Assembly (NCBI RefSeq): GCF_009389715.1
Contig: NC_052399.1
Location: 27,413,146-27,477,145, forward strand
Direction: 5' to 3'
Origin: Phoenix dactylifera
Lineage: Eukaryota > Streptophyta > Magnoliopsida > Arecales > Arecaceae
Length of the DNA: 64,000 nt
Shown here one piece after another: positions 26,887 to 37,700 of the stretch. Made by a program: the position numbers and the translations under genes. The notes beneath the pieces are model-generated. The model was not told the DNA's origin. It saw nothing but the letters and a program-made list of their open reading frames with translations, and ran no database searches. Positions within the stretch are counted from its first letter, which is position 1, and every line of letters starts with the position of its first letter.

Positions 26887-27084
26887 ATAATATTATATTT
26901 GAGGAAGTAGTTTATCCAGTTATCTTTGCCCTATGGAAGCTATAAATTGGAGTTAGATAATCTGCCATGTCATTTCCTCTAATATGTCTACCTAGAGAAA
27001 TTAATAAACCAACCTGCAAGCATCATTTTAAATTATTTCAAGCTGAGTTATTATTTAAGGCATATAGACATATTGTATTTGATA

Positions 27085-27487
27085 TATAACAATCCAGGAC
27101 CTTACAAAAAAAAGCTAGCTATGAAGGTATTTAACCAATATAAAACAATCACAAGTCCACATAGATCCTGACATACCCCTATCTTTTAAGCCCTAGCATT
27201 CTCGTTAGGCTAGGGTCCAAACCTATTTAAATCTAATCACAGGTATTATAAATCCAATAACAAACATCACAATTAGTCTATGGTCAACCTAAATGAGCTT
27301 GTGTCCTCTAGTCACATGGGCTATGGGTTTGGGCTTCTCCAGTGACATTTACAACAATCTAGGACCACACCCAAAGGGCTAGCCAAAAACGTATTATTTG
27401 GGTTGTTTGACCCTACATAAGTACCAAAGATTTACTTAGTGTATTGGCCGATATGGGACTAACCACATCCTTGCATGGATCCTCACA
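27085..27487 (-). mobile_element. Second, diverged TRIM element, opposite orientation
   Basis: Read on the minus strand, the left repeat (27487-27350) starts TGTGAGGATCCATGC and contains TTAGTCCCATATCGG. This is the same plan as the TRIM 200 bases away (TTAGTCCCACATCGG). The right repeat (27173-27085) starts TGTCAGGATC and ends in GTCCTGGATTGTTATA. A purine tract (AAAAGATAGGGGTA) precedes it. The repeats are shorter and more diverged than in the first copy. Edges are approximate. Confidence 0.6.
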
Positions 27488-27605
27488 TGATATGACTAGG
27501 CCTAACCCATTGACATTCCTAAATCAATCTTTCCTTGAATATCGGTGGTTTTGAGAGAATTTTTTCCCCATTTGTATAAGTTGATACATCATTGAAGGTT
27601 TAGTT

Positions 27606-27745
27606 TTTTAGAGGGTTAGGCACCAACTTATATAATTGATTGCTATTAAGAGTTACGTACTAGAGACTTGGGTTCAAGTCTTGCCCTTATCCCAATTTTG
27701 GCTGGTCTTTCTCCCATCTTAGTTTTCAAAAAATAGGTATTTGGA
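27606..27745 (+). mobile_element. SINE, tRNA-derived
   Basis: Contains a B-box-like pol III promoter GGTTCAAGTCT about 70 bases in, then a pyrimidine stretch TCTTTCTCCCATCTTAG and an A-rich end. A likely imperfect target duplication flanks it (GGTTTAGTT at 27597-27605, GGTCTAGTT at 27746-27754). Confidence 0.65.
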
Positions 27746-27930
27746 GGTCTAGTTAATTAGCCATAATGATAGAATTTTAAAGATGATATGGTGAAAGGGA
27801 ATTGGCTAAGTAGCTTTATTTGTCTTGTGTTTTTGAATCTTAAAACAATTGGCCATCTAGTTGTGCGAGTCTAGAGTACTTTTAGTAGCAAAATTAGATG
27901 AAGGGGTCCAATTGGCTTAAATAGGTCAAG

Positions 27931-28326
27931 ATGAAGCCTGATCCAGCTATTTCGATGAGGGCTTTGTTCGATTGTCATCAGGCAACAGTTGATTACTCCG
28001 TGACAGAGGAAAACCCCCCTCATCAAATGCCTTTGCCAATTCATGAAGGGGGAAAGGGCCCTTGTGCTCTGTTGAGCTCCTCTTTAGAGGGGTCCAATAA
28101 ACTCGAGCAATCCAAGATGGAGCTCGATTCAGCTACTCCAGTGAGGGCTTCGTTTGATCATCCTCAGGCTATAGTTGATATCTCGATGAAAGGGGAGAAA
28201 CCCTCTCACCAAAGATCATCGCTAGTTTGTGAAGGAGGCAAGGACCCAGTGGGGTGTGGTCCTAGTTCTAGATGGTCCACGGTAGTTAATGTGAGATTCA
28301 GCCCCGAATGGGCCATTTTGTGCTGA
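27931..28326 (+). other. Open frame with two 62-codon tandem repeats, not recognised
   Basis: A 131-residue open frame holding two in-frame copies of a 186-base unit, starting at 27931 and 28117. The units share M-x-D-x-A-x-x-x-R-A-x-F-D and later H-x-EGGK-P / C-EGGKDP text. The similarity extends upstream to GGGGTCCAAT at 27904 and 28090, before the first Met, so the DNA duplication is wider than the frame. I know of no matching domain. It lies directly before a TATA-bearing LTR-like block, so it may be interior sequence of an LTR element rather than a host gene. Confidence 0.4.
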
Positions 28327-28329
28327 AGC

Positions 28330-30120
28330 CGGCAGGCCCATCAGCCTATGGCCGAAGGAGGAATCGAAAAAAAAGGATCACAATCGCGATCCTCTGCTCC
28401 TTCTTTCTCGCTCGTTGAGATGATAAGGTCGCGGATTCATGGCTGGTGACGACTCCGCAGACCGTTCGAATGGTTGTCGGTCGTTCAGTCGTGTTTATCC
28501 GCCACGAGGATCGCGGGTGGTGCAATGACTGTGAGTCTATCCCCTTTGAAAACTCCCTATAAATTTCCCCCTTCTCTCTCTCCATTTTCTCTATGTACTT
28601 TGTTCCGAGACACCTTTTCCTTGTTTTGAGCGCTACCGCTTCTAGCTCGCCGGACTGAGCTATCCTTGACTGAGAACCTCCATCTCCGCCGCTCACTGGT
28701 GAGCTTCTTTTCCCCTTGTTCTTTTGTTCCTAGCCAATCTGAGCCCGCTCCTCTGTTTCGAGCCAAGTCCTTGGCATCTCTCTTCTCATCGATCACCGCA
28801 GCCGCAGCTGGCTGCTGTCAGCTGGCCATCGATCCCCGCCACCAAGGCTCGGCCACCGTCGGTCCTTCTTCTCTCTTCTCTCTTTCTTCTCTTCTCCCTC
28901 TCCTCTCTTCCCTTCAGTTCTATCTTTTTCCTCTTCTTCTAATTCTTTTATTCCCTTTCATTTATGTATTCATTTATTTAGCTATGGAATAGTTCATAAA
29001 TCATCTTCTCTCTCCTAATTCATGGGCCAGGCATGTTGTTCCAAGATACCCTGTGCCATCAACGGACCAAACCCAGAATTCTGGTTGAACTTGAGTGGAG
29101 ATTCTTTCTCCTCTTTCTCTTTCTCTCTCTAGACAGGCTCAGGAATCCTAATGTAAGCTTTGCTTTTTTTATTGCTTGAATCCAAGTTAACCTAGTTTAG
29201 AGATCCCGAACCACCCTGGTATCCGGGCGGTAGACCAACCCACTATTTCAGCTTCAGCTAGATCTTTTAAATTTTGATCACTAATGGTCCTCACCTGACT
29301 AGTTGAACTCTTCTTGATCGAACCGACCTAAATAATCGAGCGTCGTCACTTGACCAATCGGATTTAGGGGCATGAGATCATTTTCCATATTGTTTAATTT
29401 TGACTTTGCTTGGCTTCTAAAATAATGATAAAATTAATAATATTTTAATAATATTAAAACAAGTAAGTAACCTAATGCTTCAAAGTATGTTTTTCGAATT
29501 TTTGGTAAAATAATAATTATTCATAATTTGAATATGACATATGTGTTATTGCTACGATAGTAATTATTTTAAATTATGTTATATGTTATGCGTTATGAAA
29601 TCTAAAAAATGTGACTAAGCAAATTATGAAATTTGTTTTATATGTATGTATTCTCAGCACGACTATTATCTGGCCCCGCTAATAGAGATTATTTGTTGGC
29701 CTTGTCGACTTGTAATCTAAGAAATTAGTTTCGACACCGCACCATCGGTGATTAGAATAGTAATATTTGGATACCATACCACTGGTGGTTAATAATAGTA
29801 GTGTTTGACACTTTGTGCATTCTGTCCATGCCCCTAGATTACGTAACCATAGCCTGTTGTTAGATTTTTGATATCAGTTTATAAAAATAATAGTATACTT
29901 CAAAAAGAGATATATGTATTATATGAGAATTGATTTATTTCTTAGCCAATATCTTGCTCTTTAACTTATTATTTGGCATCTTTAGACCCTACTTTGGGAT
30001 ATTATGTTGCTTACTGGGCTAGTGTAGCTCATTATTATATTTATTCTATTTTTCATATTCAGATGTATGATTGCTCGGGACTTGGAAAGTGCGCTAGTTC
30101 TTTTAAAGATACTTTCAGTT
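28330..30120 (+). mobile_element. Probable LTR fragment of a gypsy-type element
   Basis: A pol II-like core promoter (CCCTATAAATTTCCC near 28552) is followed by a CT-rich leader and GC-rich text. The last part (about 30000-30110) has GCTTACTGGGC, AGCTCATTATTAT and TTTTCATATTCAGAT. Similar wording recurs at 45596-45655 in another LTR-like piece. Ends are not defined and no target duplication was found, so the call rests on style and internal similarity. Confidence 0.4.
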
Positions 30121-30334
30121 ATTAAAATTTTAATCAGACTAGTTAGAATATTTTATTTAATTTCTGTTAATAGTTAGCAAATGTTGACTATGTCATTTTG
30201 GAATTATTGTAAGAATTATTTGGATAAGTTTTGGATTAAATAAATTTTTAGGAATTACTATTGCTTTGATGTGATCAGCAGCCTTGCCTGCTTGTAGCTG
30301 CTTTGAATTTGGAGCATGAGTGAGAAACTGTCGG

Positions 30335-30485
30335 AGATAAGACCGACAATATAGTGGCTTTGAAGCAGCATTTCTTCGAGCGGTCTCCTTCACTAACGAG
30401 GAGCTTGATCGTACAACCAAAAGGTGGAAATCAGCCATTATTGGCAAATTTCTTGGAAGGGGCTTCCCAGTAGTTTCTTCTGAAA
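30335..30485 (+). pseudogene. LINE ORF1 fragment (DUF4283-like)
   Basis: The translation reads FLRAVSFTNEELDRTTKRW then KSAIIGKFLGRGFPV. This matches the start of the DUF4283 domain found in the first reading frame of plant L1-type LINEs (typical W-x-x-x-LVGKFLG-x-G-P). It is short, lacks the downstream zinc knuckle, and is not in a longer open frame. It is therefore a dead fragment. Confidence 0.6.
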
Positions 30486-31500
30486 GCTATGCAAGAATGA
30501 AAATTTGGGCCTATGGGTTAGTAAGTCTTTGTGTTTTTTGTTTCGGTTTGATAACAAACAAAGACATCAATCAAATGCAGAGAAAGAAATGCCTATTTTT
30601 AATAAATGAATCATGGTTTGAGTAAAGATATATTATTTTGGTTAAATTTTTGCCTTTTTTATTTTCTTGCTTTGGTGCATTCGTAGAAAATAAGAGGATT
30701 TAAAATGATGTTTTTTTTTTTAAGTAATAGTTAGAGACTTAGAGCACTGCTAATGAGAATTACTTGAGTCTTAACATTTAATGACAAACACTTCTTAAGG
30801 TTCAAATTTAGAATTTGATCCTGAGTAGAGCATGGGTTCAACTGCTAGCAGCATTCTAGGTTATATGTGTTACTAAATTGAAATTCTAGTAAATTGTTAA
30901 TTGTTGACCTAGCTCTTAGTAATTGCAAACTAGTTATTGGACAAAGATCTACTTGACCGTTTAGTATTTGGTAACTGAAGATGCAAAATCGTAGATAGCT
31001 TACATCAATCTTCAAGTAAAATTCAGGTCGAACTCTCTTAATTGCAAGTTAATCATTTCGGATGGGTCTAGCCAAGTTATTGTATTTGAAAAGCTTTTCA
31101 AGATGAAATTGTATGGGACTTTCAACAAAAAACTACATGTCACTTTGTAGTTACAATCTTAAAAATGAAAGAAAAACTAAAAAGATCAAAATAACTAAGA
31201 TTAGTGTAAGGTGTAATTACAGGCAACTAAACATATCCTTAATACAATGGGTCAAAATTAAAATCAGCCCAAGCTCAAAATCTATGAATTGAAATGGTGG
31301 ATTTATTAGGGTGTGCAATTTTGATTGGCCTAGCTATTTCTTGGTTATACCTTTTTTACATTAAAAGCAAGTTAAAAGGAAGGAGAAAAAAAAAAGGTTT
31401 TTTCTTTTTTTTTTTGGTAACCCAAGTTTTTTCTTTTTCACTCTCTAAAATTGTAACAGTTTTTTTTTGGTTAAAAAATTGTAAACAGTTTGAAGTAAGT
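30486..31500. other. Intergenic AT-rich DNA upstream of the PPR pseudogene
   Basis: No gene or element ends were seen. There are several poly-T and poly-A runs (30713-30722, 31386-31415). Confidence 0.4.
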
Positions 31501-31539
31501 TAACCGCCGCCTTAAAATCACCGCCCTGTCAGCGTTAAT

Positions 31540-34500
31540 TGAATCTCCCTCTCTCCCACCTATCCACCGCTCCTCCCCACCCCTCGCGATGGCTCCTGGC
31601 CGTCCTTCATGCCGCCCCTCATCTGCGACCTCCGCCTTACGGCGTCCACGTCCTCATCGTCACCTTCGGCGCCGTCATGGACCGCTTCCTCGCCAACAAC
31701 CTTATCACCATGTACTCCAGGTGCGGCTCACTCCCCTACACCCGCCGCCTGTTCGACCAAACGCCCCGCCGCTACTCAGTCACCTAGAACTCCCTCCTCT
31801 CCACCTACGCCCTCCACGACCGCGCCACGGATGCCCTTCTCCTCTTCCGCCTCATGCTCCGCTCTGCCATGCCCCCAACCCACCTCACCTTCTCGCCCAT
31901 CCTTAGGGCTCGTTTAGTTTGTGGGAAGCATTTTCCTTCCTAAGAATATGATTTCTGAGAAACAAATTTTCAGGAAGAAGATGCCTATGAAAGTACTTTT
32001 GGCATTTTTGATTAACCATAGGAAAGTGACAAATTTCCAAAGTGCTTATGTATGATTAGCCATCCATTTTTCTGGAAAAGTTATGTATAATTTCTATTAT
32101 GCCCTTAATAAAAATTAGATTTTTAATGCCTCTTTAATACTTCTTTAATGTTGAAGGGTCTTTTTGGAAAAAAGTAAAAATAGAGTGATTTCCGCCTCAT
32201 GGAAAAATAACTTTCCCATGTTTCTCATGGGAAAGACTTTCCTTTTATGGGAATCATATTCCCATGTGAATACAACTTTCCCATCTCTCTCCTTTGAAAA
32301 CTCCAACCAAACAAGATGCATCTCATTACTTTTCCGTTGACCACAGTTTCCCTCCTTTTTTTCCCGCGAACCAAACGAGCCCTTAAGCTCTGTTCCAGCT
32401 CCTCCGACCTCCTTTCTACTTCCCAGGCCGTCCATTTCTGCTCTCAGATGCGATAATTTTTAGTTCTCCGCTCAATGTGTAGCACAAATTTGGATTTTTT
32501 TAGAAGACGAACGTTACCTATTTGATGGAATACCTGAAAGAGATGTTATGCTGTACAACATAATGATTAAGGGGTATGCTCAAATTGATTTGGTCAAAGA
32601 TGCGTTTTTTATGTTCTTTGAGTTGCACAGGAGTGAAACCCTGCATTCTGATGAGGCCAGTGCCCGTGTCATCGTAATGCGTAAAGAAATGGGTGTGAAT
32701 GTGCAGCAGGTTTGGGCTGTTGGGATCAAACAATACCTTCTTGATGATAGTTCTGATGTGATAAGTTGGATTAAAACTATGTCTGAACACATCAAGGATG
32801 GTGAGAATGACTCTGTTCTGGCTTGCTTTGTGGAGATGAAGAGGTTGGATGCGGGTCAAGGAATGTCACATTTGTAATTGTATTTGGTGCAGTCGCAGGT
32901 GCAGAGTGTTGAAGTTGGGCAATAGATCCATGAAATGGCTGTAAAGGAAGGGTTTCGTTTGGATGCCTCTGTATTGAGTAATCTTATCAACATGTACGCA
33001 AAGATTGGTGGCATTAATTCTGCTAGGCAAGTGTTTAACGAGATGGAAGTATTGGATTTGGTTTCATGTAATTCGATCATATCCAGCTGTACACAAATAT
33101 TTGGAGGAAGAATCAATTGTCCTTTTCATCGACTTGTTAAAGCATGGGATAGTTCCTGAACAGTTCACATTGGCAAGCATTCTTCAGGCATGCTTAGGGA
33201 TCACCAGAGGCTCTTCCTTGCATGAACAATTTCATGGTTTTTGCCCTAGCATCGAGCCTATTTATGGATAGCTTTGTATTGATTGCACTGATTGTAGTCT
33301 ACCCGAAGAAGGGTAGCTCGGAGGAATCAAAGACTCTTTTTCGTGGAATGGATTGGTTTGAGCTGTTTTCTTTAATGCTCTAACATCTGGATATGTAACA
33401 AATAATGACACTTATAAGGCATTAGATCTATTTATGTCAACAATAAGAATTGGTGAGATATCTAACCATTTTACAGCGCTTGCAGTGGCATAGTTGCCTT
33501 TGAACAAGGTAAACAAATCCGCTCTCATACAATAAATCTTGGTTTTGATTCAGATTTGTGGGTTAGTATTGGGATATTAGGCATGTATATGCAATGTGGT
33601 GATATTAAGGATGTAACTGACACCTTCAATGATATCAGTGAACCTCTTATGTTGCTTAGACTGCCATTATCTTTAGCTTCCTTGTTAAAGCTTGTTCTTG
33701 TCTGGCTGCATTGGAGCAAGGAAGGCAAATCCATGCAATTCCATAAAGTTGGAATGTGTGTCAAATGCTTTTGTGGGGATTTCAGTTATGGATTTGTATG
33801 CAAGATGCAGAAATTTAGAGGATTCATACAATCTATTCAAGAGGACGGATGTAAAAAATATGGCCTCTTGGAATGCCCAGCACAGAAAACAAACAAAAGC
33901 TCTAGAGTCTGGACCTTTTCAAAAAGATGATGTTGGAGGGCATACAACCTGTTAAGATCACCTTTATTGGTGATCTTCGGCCTTTAGCCATTCAGGGTTA
34001 ATTTCTGAAACTTATGGCTATTTTGACTCTATGCGTACAGATTATGACATTGAGCTTGACATAGAGCACCATTATTGCCTGCTTACATTCTTGGCAGGTG
34101 CAGGGCTTCTTCCTGAGGAAGAAAAAGTATTGGCACGATCACTTTTAATCCTTCAGCATCCATTTGTCGGGTATTGCTTGGTGCATGTAGAATTCAGGGA
34201 AACATAAAAATTGGACAACATATGGCAACTAGGCTTCTGGATATGGAGCCACTTGACTCTTCAGTATTTGTTCTACTCTTGAATATGTATACTGCTGCCA
34301 ACCAATGGGATGATGTAGCTAATGCTAGGAAAAGTATGAGGAGCAGTTATATAGAAAAGGGTCCTGGTTATAGTTGGATTGAGGTGCAGAACAGGGTGGA
34401 CTTGTTTGTTGTAGATAAGTCTCACCCTGAAATTGCTGCTATTTATAATGAACTGGAGGATTTAATGAAAAGGCCTTGCAGATGAGGAATCTGTCCCAGG

Positions 34501-34735
34501 TACAGATTATGTACTTTTAGATGTTGAAGAAGAGGAAAAGAGTGTTTTGTTTCCTATCATAGTGAGAAACTGGCTATTGCTTATGGCCTTATAAGTACCC
34601 TGCCACCAGCTAGAATTCAAGTTGTTAGTAACCTGCGTGTACGTGGATATTGCCATAATGCAATCAAATACATATCTAAGGTTGTTGGACATGAGTCGTT
34701 TCCACTTCTTTAAGGATGGAGTGGGTATTTTGGTG
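31540..34735 (+). pseudogene. DYW-class PPR pseudogene, At4g33170-like
   Basis: Decayed gene for a pentatricopeptide RNA-editing factor. Fragments appear in the order expected for At4g33170: NNLITMYSRCGSLPYTRRLF (31690), a motif ending at SPIL|KLCSSSS across an insertion, ERDVMLYNIMIKGYAQ (32540), LINMYAKIGGINSARQVFNE (32980), WVSIGILGMYMQCGDIKD (33556), VMDLYARCRNLEDSYNLFKR (33780), then the E domain ACRIQGNIKIGQ...GYSWIEV (34177-34400). A DYW remnant with YHSEKLAIAYGL and NLRV-G-CHNAIKYISKVVG follows (34555-34690). Damage includes a Trp-to-stop change at 31785-31787 in VT-W-NSLLSTYA, a stop soon after SQMR (32450), many frameshifts, an inserted MITE, and loss of the terminal DYW. The usual CGDCH zinc site reads RGYCH. 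Not functional as it stands. Confidence 0.92.
31906..32382. mobile_element. Harbinger/Tourist-type MITE inserted in the PPR pseudogene
   Basis: Terminal inverted repeats GGGCTCGTTTAGTTTGTGGG (left) and GGGCTCGTTTGGTTCGCGGG (right, minus strand) bound 477 bases. The flanking target duplication is TTA (31903-31905 and 32383-32385), the size typical of PIF/Harbinger insertion. There is no transposase frame. Ignoring the insert plus one TTA rejoins the PPR frame as SPIL|KLCSSSS, which fixes both ends. Confidence 0.9.
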
Positions 34736-37700
34736 ATAAGCTATTCTTTCTTGTACAATTCCTTGGACTTTGTTCCATTAGTTCCAAGGTAAATTATTCA
34801 ATGATAAAGCAGACTGCATATAATATAAACTTGCAATGTTTTGACACGTAGAGTAAAAATTCCTTGTTATTCTCTCTCTCTCTTGGCCTTTCCAATGTGT
34901 ACAGGTCAGGTAGCAAGTCTATTTGAGAAGTTAGTTGCTTATTCAGGAGGGAAAATGTGATTTCAATCTAGAATGGGACTTTTTATCTGCCTTTCTGTAT
35001 ATATATTGTTTTAAGGTGCACTTTCTAAATTTGGTCGGCAGGATATTCTTTTTACTTCTGATGAGCCATAATAGTCCATGTCATTTGCATTACGAAGTGT
35101 AGCTTCTTCTCAGTGGTGTGATTGTATTTTTTCGACTATGGGCTTCCTTTTAGAAAATTTGATCTGTATTGGCAGGGATGGGAGAAATGGTTGTCATGTC
35201 AGACATAAGGTTAGCAACTACAACGAGGGAGGACACAGCCAATAGATGAACAACTCTTCCAACACTGGCAAAACAAAAATAAGCATTGGAAATGCTAGAA
35301 GCAGGCAGTTAGACCAAGGATTCTGAAAATGATCCAGAATGAGGAAAGGTACAAGGGAATCTAGCAGGCTATCTTGATGAAAGGCAAAATCACATTCTTC
35401 TACCCTGCTTAAAAATATCCTAAGCATTTTTCTACTGATGATCTACATGTCAGAAATTGGTAACATATATGTTTGGAAGCATCTATTGGCAGCTAAGTGT
35501 TCAAACAGCCACCTGTTTTGGCAATAGATACGCCGGAGAAGCATCTAAGTCCAAAGTCGAAACAGTTGTGCTATGAGAAATATTGGTTCTCTGTTTAAAA
35601 AACTTTTAGAATTGCCTCTTAAAGGACTTTTCAGTTAAGGAAAGGTCTCAGATTTTCAAGATTGGCTATATAGTCCAAGTGTACATATGTACAAATCTCA
35701 TATCTATGCAAACCTTCCTGATGGAGAATTGGAAGAGAGATCATAGTGGTAACATCTTCCAGGATTCAGAACAAAAGCAAGCTGACAACAGTGTTGTATG
35801 GTAGGAATCTTGTGTTGTTGTCAAGGATTGCCAAACCAGTACCAGGTGTCGTACTAGTTGACGCCCGGTTTGGTTCGGTACCGATTCGGATTGGACCGCA
35901 CCAGTCCAAACCGGTCGCCAAAAATGCCACAACGCGCCACACTGTGATCCGGTTCCGTCCGGTTCGCTCTTGTTCCGGCCAGTTCCTACCCCTATGGGGT
36001 TGGAACCATTTGATATGCCTGAACCGATCCAGTCAAAAACCGAGTCGGCTCGGTTCGGCCTGAATCGGACGGTACGGCCCGGTTCGGCATTCCTTGGTTG
36101 CTGTTGCTCTGAGAAAATTACCGATAACTGTTGTTTGGATTTGGTTTCAAACAAGTTGGCTGCATAAACACAAGTTAAAAACAGAGCAGTTTGTTTGCTA
36201 CAGTTGTGCAACCATTGATGACAAGGATCAGGAATATCTCCACTCCTCAAAAGAGAGAATTTTAAATCAGAGGCTCCTACATGTGGACCTCAGCCTGGTC
36301 CGAAGCTCACAAGTTATTGCTTCAGGGACAGAAGTCAAAAGAATACCAACAGAGAGGAGCTTATCAAGGATGATACTACAAATATTATTGAGGAAAAGGA
36401 CCACTTGAATCAGCTTGAATTTAACCAAAATGTTATTGTCATTTATAAGTGGGTGTGGCATCAAATTCTTGCAAGTCATGTTCTAATCCAAAGTTATTGC
36501 AGAAAACCTTTAAAAGATATGGTCAAGTTATTAAAATCTCTTCAACCTAACTCTTCTAAAATGTTTAAGAAAGCCCTAAAGAAATAGCGCTTCAGCCTTA
36601 ACATTTACTGCAGGTGGTGATGTTTTGCTGAATGCATTTGTTTTCCCATTGATTTAATCTATCAATCAATAATCTTGATAATTTGGCTTCTCAAGTCTCT
36701 CTATGCTGCAGGAAGGTCATCACTAATTTGTTGGCTGGATGAGCTTTACTAGCTCATTTGGCAATCTTTTTAGATTTAGAACTTGATTATGCAGATATAT
36801 TAGAATTCCTCATTTCATGTCTCTAAATTTGACTTTTACTTCGTCAAATCTTACAGCATATAGTGCAGCATCTATATATCTTAGCTTCATTCATTTATTC
36901 AGTCTTGTGTGCTTTTGGGGAACAATAAATCACTAGAATATGAATGTGCTTCATGTCCTTTTCAAGTAATGGTTTTTTATAATTCTGAAGCATAATATTT
37001 GATATTTCCAAAATAAGCAATGGATTGTCAGGGCCTTTTTTAATTTTAAAAAGAATTTTCAGAAATGGTGCAGATAGAAGATTTCTGTTGTCTCCTTATT
37101 GCGCAGACAAAAAAAAAGATTGATGAGCCTTCATTTGCCTCTATGATGTCTTCACTAAAGCATTTACTGTAAGTCTCTTGTCTCTTTAGTTCTTTATGTC
37201 AAATTACTCTTCTCATAATGTCTTTATTTGGATACTATGAAACTTATTTTGCCTACCTATTAGCACAGGAAACACTTGAATTTTTATGCATGACAAGGTG
37301 GTTGTTTACTTCCTAAATTTTTGAATGTTTTGGAAAAGTTTTGACATTTTATCAGTGGAGTTATTCTGCCAACATGAAATTGTCATTCATGCAACAATCA
37401 AAATGAGTTTATATCATCACCTTTTGATTTGATTTCAAGATGACATCAGTTGATGTACATGCCTCAAGTTATGAGCTTGATGTTATGTTCTTTCAAGTTG
37501 GCCATCAGCTTTGGTGGCCGACTTGCTTTTGGATGTATTGTTTCAAGTGGACAATGTGACCATCTACTTGTGTAAGCAATATCATTTCTTGAGAAAAATC
37601 AGTCATTTGGCCCCAAGTATATTTTTCACTCGACATTGAGAATTTAGTGTACTGAAATCATCACAGATTCAGGACCTTATGTTTCCTTTATATTTTCCAA

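Noticed and set aside
28557..28992. Frames of 72-116 codons on both strands
   Set aside because: They fall in the CT-rich leader of an LTR-like block; compositional artefacts.
37088..37170. Possible short exon after CAG (TKKKIDEPSFASMMSSLKHLL)
   Set aside because: It ends in a stop, with no recognisable family and no linked exons.
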